Part shown: piece by piece, positions 9,633 to 17,505 of the stretch
How positions within the stretch are numbered: position 1 is the stretch's first letter
How the letters are laid out: every line of letters begins with the position of its first letter
Made by a program: the position numbers and the translations under genes
The notes under the pieces: model-generated
Databases searched by the model: none
Told to the model about the DNA's origin: nothing
What the model saw: the letters and a program-made list of their open reading frames with translations, nothing else
Source of the DNA: Schoenoplectus triqueter
Taxonomy: Eukaryota; Streptophyta; Magnoliopsida; Poales; Cyperaceae
Assembly: GCA_964058805.1 (NCBI GenBank)
Contig: CAXKVV010001898.1
Coordinates: 1-24,392, forward strand
DNA length: 24,392 nt
Reading direction: 5' to 3'

Positions 9633-10227
9633 GATGAACCTACAAACAGATCGGTTCAATCTATGGAAGACAAACCTACAAACAGATCGGTTTTGTCCTA
9701 TGAGGGACGAACCTACAAACAGATCGGTTCAGTCCATGCCACCTCGAGATGTAACCTTACCAACAGACCAGGTTAATCTCTTCATAGGGGGCTTGAGGTG
9801 AGTCTACATACAGACCGACTCGACCTCCGTTGATCTAGAAGATAAACCTACAAACAGACCGGTTCAATCTTAACTAGTCAACAACCAATCACACAAAATA
9901 CAACTCGAAGCGCTGAGCCGGTTGATCTTGAGGTTGGTGAATCAGGAGAAGGGTGGATATGGCCCACGTATTTCTTCTCACCGATCTTCTAGATCATGAA
10001 TTCGTAGCACTAAGCCGATTCATAAACCTAGGAAACACAATTGCACACAATGTCAAACCTGAAGCGCTGGGCCAGTTCAACATTGAGGCATGTGTCAGTG
10101 AAGGAACCTACCTACAGAACGGTTCACATTCACTGTTTTGTGGATGAATCTACCAACAGACCGATTCAATCTCACAGTCTCGGGAAATGAGTCAGGAGAC
10201 AAACTCGTCGACGGACGAGTTCAGTCT
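9633..10227 (-). repeat. Hairpin repeat family A: nine copies with conserved loop and co-varying arms
   Basis: The copies share a 12-nt loop close to TACAAACAGAYC (plus strand). Inner arms by copy: GAACC/GGTTC (9633-9661), AAACC/GGTTT (9669-9697), GAACC/GGTTC (9706-9734), TAACC/GGTTA (9746-9780), GAGTC/GACTC (9795-9827), AAACC/GGTTC (9839-9871), GAACC/GGTTC (10096-10135), GAATC/GATTC (10140-10175) and AACTC/GAGTT (10197-10227, shorter loop). Most have one unpaired base on the 3' side, then a second arm that also co-varies: GAT/ATC, GAC/GTC, GAGGT/ACCTC, GAGAT/ATCTC, CAGTGAA/TTCACTG. The single A·C mismatch (copy 6) becomes a G·U pair in the element-sense (minus) RNA. Confidence 0.85.
9901..10082 (-). 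repeat. Hairpin repeat family B: three copies with loop like TCGAAGCGCTGAGCCG
   Basis: Three copies of a 16-nt core related to TCGAAGCGCTGAGCCG lie between members of family A. The arms differ between copies but stay paired: CAAC/GTTG at 9901-9924; ATGAAT/ATTCAT at 9996-10023; AAC/GTT plus an outer TGT/ACA across a symmetric CA/CA internal loop at 10051-10082. The core itself contains the palindrome AGCGCT in copies 1 and 3. Arms are short, so each copy alone would be weak; the repeated pattern supports it. Confidence 0.6.
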
Positions 10228-10241
10228 TGCCAGCTCAAATG

Positions 10242-11020
10242 GTCATGAATTACTTGTTCATGACACCGAGTCATTAAGATGTCACTTCGCTCGGACATCG
10301 TAATGTTCTTCTTCTTCAAAGTCGACATATCTCTCCATGCTGATGTCGTAGCTTTGGTCATTCTTCAACGAGCGTCGAGATGTTCTTGTCTCAACTAATC
10401 ATTCTATGTGTTGCATTACTTGTGCAAAATTACTATGTTGCCCTACACCCCTTGTGTGAGCGTATTCAATCATGAGTTACTTGCTCATGGCAGCGAGTCA
10501 TTAAGATGTCACCTATCTAGGACATCATAATGTTCTTCTTCTTCAGAGTCGACACACATCTCCATGTTAATATCGCAGCTCTGGTTATTCTTCATCAAGT
10601 GTCAAGATGTTCTTGTCTCGACATATTTCTTCATGCTGCTATCAAAGCTTTATTCATCTCACGTCAAGATGTTCCTGTCTCGACGTATCTTCTTCATATT
10701 GCTATCGAAGCCTTAATCATCCTACGTCAAGATGTTCTTGTCTCAACGTATCTTATTATTCTTCATCAAGTGTCAAGATGTTCTTGTCTCGACATATCTC
10801 TTCATGCTGCTATCAAAGCTTTATTCATTTCACGTCAAGATGTTCCTGTCTCGACGTATCTTATTATTCTTCATCAAGTGTCGAGATGTTCTTGTCTCGA
10901 CGTATCTTCTCGTGTTGTCATTACAACCTTAGTTATCCTCCGTCAAGGTGTTCTCGTCTTGACTAATCATTCTAAATGTGTGCAAATATTCATATGTGGC
11001 TCTACACTCCTTATGTGAGC
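10242..11020 (-). repeat. ~227-bp direct duplication, second copy expanded by internal tandem units
   Basis: Copy 1 (10242 to about 10460) and copy 2 (from 10469) share, in order, a TCATGA hairpin, a CATTAAGATGTC hairpin, TGTTCTTCTTCTTC, the GTCRAGATGTTCTTG element and a closing block (ACTAATCATTCTA ... CCTTATGTGAGC type) ending near 11020 in copy 2. Copy 1 has one GTCRAGA element; copy 2 has seven, spaced 62, 63, 46, 61, 47 and 62 bp. The expansion therefore happened after the duplication. The arms of the CATTAAGATGTC hairpin are identical in both copies (10272-10305, 10499-10532) while its 10-nt loops differ. Confidence 0.82.
10374..10963 (-). repeat. Hairpin repeat family C: eight GTCRAGA...TCTYGAC units
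   Basis: Eight 22-nt units start at 10374, 10601, 10663, 10726, 10772, 10833, 10880 and 10942. Unit 10880 is a perfect inverted repeat (GTCGAGA, 8-nt loop, TCTCGAC). Unit 10942 has GTCAAG/CTTGAC, a double change that restores pairing. The other units carry single G-to-A differences (plus strand) that read as A·C mismatches on the plus strand but as G·U pairs in the element-sense RNA. The loop is TGTTCTTG or TGTTCCTG, except in the last unit. CpG deamination is an alternative reason for the single changes. Confidence 0.8.
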
Positions 11021-11059
11021 ATGTTTATTCATTTCTAAAATGCACAAAGTCCTTCATTC

Positions 11060-12300
11060 CTATTATGAAGATGTATTTATTTATTATTACTATTATTATT
11101 ATTATTATTATTATTATATTATATTCTTATTACTATTATTATATTTTTTTTTATTATTATTATTATTATTTTTTTTTATTTCTTAAACTCTATTTATCTA
11201 TATAGACAATTATTTACAAGAATAATAGGAAAAAGGGGTAGCTATTAATATTTTTGAGATTTTATAATGGCTAAAATAGTATTATTTCTAAACTCTATTT
11301 ATTTTGTAGAATATCACTTATTAAAATAATAGAAAATAAAATGGCTATGATTTTTTATTTGTATTTTTAAAATGTTCATAATAGCTAAAGTAATAGAATT
11401 TTATTATTATATTCTATTATATTGAAATACTATTCATTATGTAAGAATCATTTACAAAATTAAAAGGTGGTTAGCTATACTATTTTACTATTATTATTTT
11501 TATTATTTATTTTTTTTTATTTTTATTTTTAATATCTATAATAGCTAAAAGAAATCATTACTAATATTCTATCTTATTTATTATACTATTCATTATATCT
11601 ATTTTTATTATTTCTATTTATTATCTATAGAAAAGTATAAGATTTTTTTTATTATTAGTCATAAGAGATGAAATTCATTATGTTTTTATTAAAACTATTA
11701 TTTTTATTACATTTTATTCATCAAAAGTATATTGTTGTATATTTGTATAGAAATAACAAAAGAAATACAATTCATATTGTAAAACTATATTATCATTCTT
11801 TATTATAAAAGAAAATGTATTTTACTATTTATTACCATGATATTATATTTTTGTATTTTTGTGCTATTTATTTTTATTATTCTTTTACAGAAAATATCAA
11901 CATAATATCCATTATTATTCATATATTTTTTATTTATCAAGGAATATAGCTAATCTCATTATTTATTATAGCATATTACTATCATCATTATTATTTAATG
12001 GAAGATCACTTGAAAAATCACTAAAATATATATCTAGTTATTATTTATGATTTTTATTTGTATTTTTGGAATTTTTATAGTATTTAAAATGGCAAGTCAA
12101 AGCTAAGTCAAATATACTAATATATGTGATGTATTTTGCTTTTAAATTGTTTTATCATGATTACATTTCTAAAACTGGAATATTATTGAATAGAAAAATA
12201 GTATGAAAAATAAGAAAATTTTAGAAACAAATTTGAGTCAATTTGGAGTTTAGTAGTATTTTCAAATGATTTATTTACTAATTAGATTTGATTTTCTGTT
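11060..12300. repeat. Very AT-rich LTR segment with TTA microsatellite
   Basis: This stretch is almost entirely A and T. It contains a (TTA)n run near 11078-11116, further TTATT-type simple repeats to about 11180 and again near 11490-11530, and recurrent ATAGCTAAA motifs (near 11270, 11385, 11472 and 11540). I see no coding or structured signal beyond low complexity. It lies inside the inferred 5' LTR. Confidence 0.75.
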
Positions 12301-12310
12301 ATTAACTTAA

Positions 12311-12433
12311 TGGGCTTTAATTAAACGGGCCAGCTTTTATTATTATTTTTTTTACTGGGCTTAATGCATAATGGGCTAAACTTCTGTTATTATCCTTCTT
12401 TTATTTTCGCTGGGCCCAATACGGCGCTGGGCC
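12311..12433. promoter_or_regulatory. Cluster of five TGGGCY (site II-like) motifs
   Basis: TGGGCT occurs at 12311, 12356 and 12372, and TGGGCC at 12411 and 12428; two CGGGCC variants flank them. TGGGCC/T site II elements bind TCP factors in promoters of plant growth-related genes. Here they would lie downstream of the best TATA candidate, which argues against a simple promoter role. Their density within 125 bp of AT-rich DNA is seen directly; function is inference. Confidence 0.3.
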
Positions 12434-13059
12434 AAATTCTTCTATTATCATTTCCTTAATAACACGGGCCACAGGATCTACTTTGAGATTGGTGTTAACG
12501 ATGATCAGAGGCTGAGATTGTTTCATTATACTTCTGTTTGCAAGCCCCGTTCGATTACTATTAGATCAGTGTAGATGTGCCAAGATCTGTGCCAAGTGCT
12601 TCTAAGTTCGTGCTACTGAATCGAACGTTGCCGTCTTCTCCAACGTCTTGCGCCGGTGAACCTCTTCTCCGGTGAAAGATCAGAGCATGTGAATAGTGTC
12701 GCCTCATCTCATAGAGTGTGATTATCGTCTTTGATCGGAGATCGATGCGGTAAAAGAGTGATGATGCCTGTACCGTTTTCGGTACCAATGGTAATCCCGG
12801 TACCGAGTTGATTGTTTTATCAATTTCTTACCCAATTGATCGATAATTTCCACAATTCTTACATTGAAGCATATCGCCTTGGTCTAATTAACATGTTCAA
12901 AGACTAATTTCACGCCTGGGATTGTTCAATTAGCAACTGAGCTAATATATCAAATAGTACTACTTGATACTGGTTCTGAAACTACAGCAATCTTGATCAT
13001 TCAAGTTTTATAAGTGTCAAACACACATCCCTGACCTTTGTGCATTACCCTATGCCCTC

Positions 13060-13108
13060 TGTGTATTGATTCCACATGAATTGAGATAGCTAGCATGAAC
13101 AATACACA
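13060..13108. repeat. Perfect 9-bp inverted repeat in the LTR
   Basis: TGTGTATTG at 13060-13068 is matched by CAATACACA at 13100-13108, enclosing 31 nt. It lies in the same LTR segment as the 13184-13287 hairpin pair. No function is evident. Confidence 0.55.
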
Positions 13109-13183
13109 TCACTCAATTACTTCTAGCATAGCCGAAATCCCAATTGATATTTACTGAATTTGGATGATCAGTATTGCAATAGT

Positions 13184-13287
13184 ATTGGGAGGGTTACACA
13201 AACCCTTCAACCAATTTCAATTATGCCTCTAATCCAATTGCTTTATCCAAATTGAACCCGGGAGGGTTACAAAAACCCTTTCAACCG
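13184..13287 (-). repeat. Two-copy hairpin repeat (AGGGTT...AACCCT) with changing outer arms
   Basis: Both copies have the inner stem AGGGTT/AACCCT around ACACA or ACAAA. The outer arm is ATTGG/CCAAT in copy 1 (13184-13215) but CGG/CCG in copy 2 (13259-13287), so both sides changed. This is the same design as families A-C: a conserved tip with a variable but paired base. Confidence 0.6.
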
Positions 13288-13655
13288 AGATTTGAATAGC
13301 AATTCTATTGTTGTATAGCTTCAAAAAGTGATTAGAGACAATAGAAGATAAGAAAGATAGGGAGAGAAGATAGGATTAGAAAAAGAAATGAAATTCCAAG
13401 AAATTCAACTCAAATTCTTTATTACCTTATCACTTACACTTTACAATGAGCAATTACCTCAATTTTAATACTTCTGAGGATGAACTAGAGATGATTAAAG
13501 ATCTGATCTTGATCAAGGGAATAAGAAATGGTTGATCTGATTTTGGCGCCTTTCTCTCTTTGGTGTTTCAATTGCTCTCTTTCTCTCACAAGGTATGTAG
13601 CTATCTCCTTCTAATTTCTAAATGCCCTCCTCCTCTTTTCCTTTGCTGTTGGGGG

Positions 13656-13665
13656 TTTATATAGG
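13656..13665 (-). promoter_or_regulatory. TATA-box candidate of the LTR promoter
   Basis: The minus strand reads CCTATATAAA followed by CCCCC. It is the best TATA box I see in a sensible position, about 1.56 kb into the LTR. If used, transcription would begin near 13630, leaving about 4.3 kb of R-U5 that would put all hairpin families A-C in the 5' leader of the genomic RNA. The start site was not mapped and other AT-rich stretches could serve. Confidence 0.35.
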
Positions 13666-15221
13666 CATCAATTGCTCAATTGTGTTTCTTCTCAACACAA
13701 TTTGTGTTTTCTCCCTCCCACGGATCAATGACATGGCATAACATCCAACCTTTCATCCAACAATTCAACGGTGTAGATCAACTCAATGTGTGTTTGTTGC
13801 AAGTAGATTATAAGGTCTGGATTGCCAGCATGGCATGGTAGGTGTTGCTCCACTCCTTCGTGCTCCTATCTCTTCAAACACCGCATGAATTGGCCTCACA
13901 TTTTGACTTCCAATTTGGTACACCAACTCCATAGTAAAAATCATGCAAAATGGGATTAATTCGTGCCAGCAACTGCCTTAACCGAATCGTGGGACCCACT
14001 TAAGCCTCCCTAAACCGCCAATTTGTCCAATTACCCACCAAATCATCCAATTAAATTTTAAACCCGAATTCTTTCCCCTTGGATGCGAGTGTTGTACAGT
14101 GCTCCATATTCAGAATAAATTGCTTCAATGGATTCTCCTCGGTTAGAGCTTTCCAACGGTATATTATTTGCAATTTTTCGTTACCGTTTGACCCATTTTC
14201 CATTTTCGGATTGTTCTTTCTGTTGAAAATCGGGTTAGCAGCAAAACAGTTTGCTGGAGCAAGGAGGGAAGATGAGTTTCTGTTTTGTGGGTCCCCTTGG
14301 CAGCGACAGAAATGAAGAGAGGGAATGGAGCCGCTCGGGTAGACTCGGCGCATGGGTTTAGGCCCCACCCGTCATATTTAATGAGAGACATAATTGGTGC
14401 ACCGGGTTCACGCAATATTTTTCTTCTTCAAATACTTTCTCCAGCGCCAAAGTGAGTTTTCATCGTTTGCTGTCCCCCATTTGCACCCAGCTAGGCCTTT
14501 AACCCCAAGTTGCACCCAAAAGAACCATTGATTAAACCTCAGCCCTCCGATTAATCTGATTTCTTCTCCCAATTTATTTTAATAGCTCCCTTTATCCAAA
14601 AATTATGAAATTTTCACCAAAAATCCCTAAATTCATGATGATCATCCCTGTAATTTTTAATTCCATTTTTACCCCTCCTCTTTGTATTAAAAATTTCTTT
14701 TCTCAGAAAACCCTATTTTCTTCTCAATTAATCCCTGATTTCAATTGTAGCTCTGTGTCTCTGCCAATTATCTCTCTCTTGCAGAAACCACTCTAACTAA
14801 ATACCAATTAGACTTATATTGATATCCATTAGGGCTTGATTTGATCAAATGCTGACTACTTATCAGCAATTAATACAAATCTAGACTTGATCAGGTGGTT
14901 GCTCCCAGCTTTGGCACCTGATCAGTCTTGTGAAATTGACTTTCAATCCCTTAACATGAGGGTGACTTGGTCAAAGAACTGACTACTTATCAGTAATTGA
15001 CACAAATCAAAGCATGGTTAGGTGGTTGCTCGCAGCTTTGGCACCAGGTCAGCCTTGAAAGCAAAAATCACATTAGGATTTCTCATGATTGGTTGTATCA
15101 AAATACTGGCTTGGCATTGATACTATTCCATGTAGTACAGGGATTGTACTGCTTCAGTTCATAGGGTTTAATCTTGGCTTTCTCTCTTATATTTCTTCCT
15201 TCAACCTTTCAGGGGTAAACA

Positions 15222-15600
15222 GCATGGTTCTAGTGTCAGTGATATAAGAGCTGGTTTGAAAGATTTCATACGTGTTAAGAAGATCTCTGAACCAATAAAA
15301 TCAGAGCTAGATGAGTATCTAGCTGATGTACTTGATGAAGCCGGCTTGGATGATGATTTTGATATTCTAACATGGTGGAAATTAAATGCCCCAAAATATC
15401 TCATTCTTGCTCGATTAAGCCGGGACATTCTAACTGTCTCAATTCCCACAGTGGCATCTAAATCTATATTTAGTACCAATGGTAGGACACTAAACACTGT
15501 TAGGAACTCTCTAAATGATGAAAGTATTGAAGCTCTTGTATGTACTCAGGATTGGTTGCGTACTTCAGTTACTGATATGTGTTCTGTTTGTTCCTACTAG
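15222..15600 (+). pseudogene. hAT transposase C-terminus (hAT dimerisation domain), cut by the retrotransposon
   Basis: The plus-strand frame is open from the LTR border (15222) to the stop at 15598-15600, about 125 codons. It shows the hAT C-terminal hallmarks: LDEYLAD, then DILTWWKLNAPKYLILARL, then SRDILTVSIPTVAS, FSTNGRTL and the ALVCTQDWLR ending. This is the dimerisation region of zf-BED-type plant hAT transposases. The zinc finger and catalytic part would lie left of the retrotransposon, outside this window. The usual ASESAFS is ASKSIFS here. Because the LTR starts exactly inside the frame, the retrotransposon insertion broke the gene. The last residues (TDMCSVCSY) look like read-through into an intron. 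Confidence 0.85.
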
Positions 15601-15662
15601 TTGCTCTTACTGTTCTCAGTGTAACTCTTACTGTCTTTTTGTTTGTATGTGTTTTGTGTCAG

Positions 15663-15745
15663 AAAATATTGGAGAATTTGGTGATACATTATGGCCCAGT
15701 GATGATGAGGCACTGAGTGATGGTGTATGTGGCAGTGGAACATGA
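15663..15745 (+). pseudogene. Possible last exon of the hAT transposase
   Basis: An acceptor TGTGTCAG ends at 15662. The downstream frame reads ENIGEFGDTLWPSDDEALSD and stops at 15743-15745. An acidic tail after the QDWLR motif is common in plant hAT transposases. It needs a phase-1 donor upstream; GTACTT at 15555 is a candidate but weak, so the junction is uncertain. Confidence 0.35.
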
Positions 15746-16674
15746 AATTATATGTCAGTGTAACTATTTCTATGATTTTGTTGGCTCGCTGCCTTGATGC
15801 CTTGCCGACTTGTTATTTGTTACTTAGTTTGGTTGTTGCCTTGCTAGCTTATTGCCTTGTAGTTGACTGGTTGTAGCCTGAAGTTAGTTACTCTTTGACT
15901 CTCTATATCTCAAGCAGTGATTTTCGATGATGTTAGAAATTTTATATGTTTGTAAATTTAGCCTTTGGTTGAGATTAGTATATGACTGAGAAAATAGCTT
16001 GAGATCTGGGTTGCTAGTATTTGGCTCCTTGTTTCAGTCACTTACTTTGTAATATGGCTTAGATAATTAGATTGAATCCTGGCTAAGAAAAGAGCTTGAA
16101 ATCACTAGCATTTGATTTTCTGTTTCAATCATTTACTTTGGTCTTTTATGGTTGTAATATGCAAGTCTTTTGGTATATGTGTCAGTGTGTGTAAGTTTGT
16201 AATATGTAAGTTGAAATATTATGTGTGTCAGTGTGTGATTTTATAGTTGTAATATGCAAGTTTTTTATTTGATGAATCATTATGAAACTGTAATATTTTA
16301 TTTTTTTGAATTATTATATTTTTTTATGATTTTTAGCAATTTTTTTTTGATTGAAATTGTTCAAAACTTATTAGTTAAACGATCAGTTTTACACGTTTTC
16401 ACTGTTTGTTGAACACAACGATCAACACAACAATATAGTGTTCCATTTATAATACGAAACAGTTAACGCAAAAAAAAAATTATTTGTTCCTCTTAATGAA
16501 ACGACTAACGCAAGTGATCACTTTCGTGATTGTTTTAAATGTTAGACAACCCTAAATGTACATGAACAAAACACTTAAGACATCATTGCAAATCCTACTT
16601 GTAAATGCATTGTAAGGTTAATATGTTTAATTTTGTTTTTTAACTTGTGTTTCCAATGTCGAACTTTAATTCAG
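15746..16674. other. No gene seen: AT-rich intron-like or intergenic DNA
   Basis: The stretch is T-rich with repeated phrases around GTAATATGCAAG and GTGTCAGTGTGTG (16140-16270). It ends in a polypyrimidine-like tract that serves as acceptor for the next exon. I found no ORF with recognisable content and no clear hAT terminus here. It could be intron of the downstream gene, hAT 3' sequence, or both. Confidence 0.5.
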
Positions 16675-17505
16675 ACGTTCGCTTCTAACTCAGTCTCCTA
16701 TGGAAACACTGCCAAGACATCTCTACACCCTTCCCAACTCTTCCTCGAGACCAAGCACAAGTGGTTCAATAGAAATCGACACACCTGGGCCACACCAAGC
16801 ACCACGGTATCTCCCGATATGTACCTGATTGATTGTAATTCACTGACCTGTCAATCTAACTCAAAGGCGATCTGGCCTTGTCAACAGATTGACAAATAAT
16901 GCAGACATCCTAGAAATTGCTAATAAACTCGAAACCAGAAAAAGGAAGCTGAACTTCCAGCCAAATGCTGAATCAATTCCCATGCCAAATGAAACTGTTG
17001 AGATTTTGGATCATGATGATGATGATTTCTACAATTCTATTGATCTTGGTTTGGTGGAGGCCATTGTTTTAAAATGTGGTCCGCTTATACTTATACAATA
17101 CGATGTCGTATGGGTAAAAATATGTATCCACATATTTAACAATGTGCACTACTTTTTAAAATATTTATCGTATTAATCTTATAATTTAATTATATGATAT
17201 TTTTCATGCAAAAATTTAAAATTATATTAATACCTTATTATATTTTCTTATTTTACATTATAATTTTTCAAAAATAAATGATTGATTTAAATATTATAAG
17301 AATTTTTTGAAATACATATCCGCATATAGAATTGCATATGCATCTATACGTCGTATATACACGACGTAGTGATCAACCGCACGTATATTAAAATCCGCAT
17401 TTTAAAACCTTGGTGGAGAAAGAATTACTAAGGCAGAAAGCAAGGACCTCTGCTGTGGCATCACAGCCTCTGCCTGTTATGAATTCCAATGCTAAATCTG
17501 TATAA
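16675..17505 (+). pseudogene. 3' exons of an unrecognised host gene, last exon interrupted by a MITE
   Basis: Exon a is 16675-16806: the acceptor AATTCAG ends at 16674, phase 2, and the frame includes METLPRHLYTLPNSSSRPST. An 81-bp intron (16807-16887) has GTATCT...CAACAG ends. Exon b begins at 16888 (LTNNADILEIANKLETRKRK) with an acidic DHDDDDFYNSIDL stretch. It is split at 17059 by an insertion and resumes at 17419, reading KELLRQKARTSAVASQ and stopping at 17503-17505. The frame is continuous across both the intron and the excised insert, which is good evidence that it once coded for protein. The insert adds 359 bp including the duplicated site, so it shifts the frame. I do not recognise the family; acidic-aromatic stretches like this occur in DNA-repair adaptors, which is only a hint. 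Upstream exons are not found, so it may be a captured fragment. Confidence 0.7.
17060..17409. mobile_element. 350-bp MITE with perfect 9-bp target-site duplication (Mutator-like)
   Basis: TTGGTGGAG occurs at 17051-17059 and again at 17410-17418, immediately flanking the insert. The ends are inverted: GTTTTAAAATGTGG at 17066-17079 and GTTTTAAAATGCGG on the minus strand at 17408-17395, and the similarity continues loosely inward. The left end has five extra bases relative to the right. A 9-bp duplication is typical of Mutator-like elements. There is no transposase, so it is non-autonomous. Internally both sides carry ACGACGTAT-like palindromes. The perfect duplication suggests a fairly recent insertion. 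Confidence 0.85.

Larger units (their letters stand above)
1..15221 (-). mobile_element. Ogre/Tat-like Ty3/gypsy LTR retrotransposon, 3' LTR truncated by window edge
   Basis: The element reads on the minus strand. A direct repeat at 1-1077 and 14144-15221 marks its two LTRs. Read on the minus strand, both copies start with TGTTTACCCC, which fits the TG start of an LTR. The repeat ends exactly where the right flank becomes a hAT transposase frame. The interior (9313-1078, about 8.2 kb) holds a primer-binding site, one gag-pol frame and a long 3' UTR. The 5' LTR is about 5.9 kb. Giant LTRs, a second RNase H and a repeat-bearing 3' UTR are known traits of the Tat/Ogre lineage. The 5 bp after the right end are GCATG; the matching target-site duplication should lie left of this window and cannot be checked. 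Full length would be about 20 kb if the 3' LTR is complete. Confidence 0.88.
9314..15221 (-). repeat. 5' LTR, about 5.9 kb
   Basis: Only 14144-15221 can be proven as LTR, by its match to 1-1077. The remainder is inferred: the primer site lies at 9308-9291, so everything from 15221 to just above it should be LTR. The termini TGTTTA and GCACA make a short TGT/ACA inverted end. From right to left it contains U3 with tandem repeats, a TATA-like box near 13660, a GC-poor block at 11060-12300, and dense hairpin repeats at 9633-10963. No ORF in it resembles a known protein. LTRs near 5 kb are known in Ogre elements. The 9314 boundary could be off by some bases. Confidence 0.75.

Noticed and set aside
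9636..9865. Regularly repeated ACCTACAAACAGATCGGTT looks like a CRISPR array
   Set aside because: The host is a plant, the spacers are related to one another, spacing is irregular and the repeat lies inside an LTR; the paired arms explain the pattern better.
1..15221. A plus-strand LTR element with the polyprotein nested inside
   Set aside because: Read on the plus strand, the sequence after 1077 has no primer-binding site, whereas the minus-strand reading gives TG starts, a primer site and gag-pol in the right order.
16633..16899. 88-codon plus-strand ORF read straight through
   Set aside because: It uses the wrong frame of exon a and reads through the 81-bp intron; the spliced frame joins correctly to exon b.
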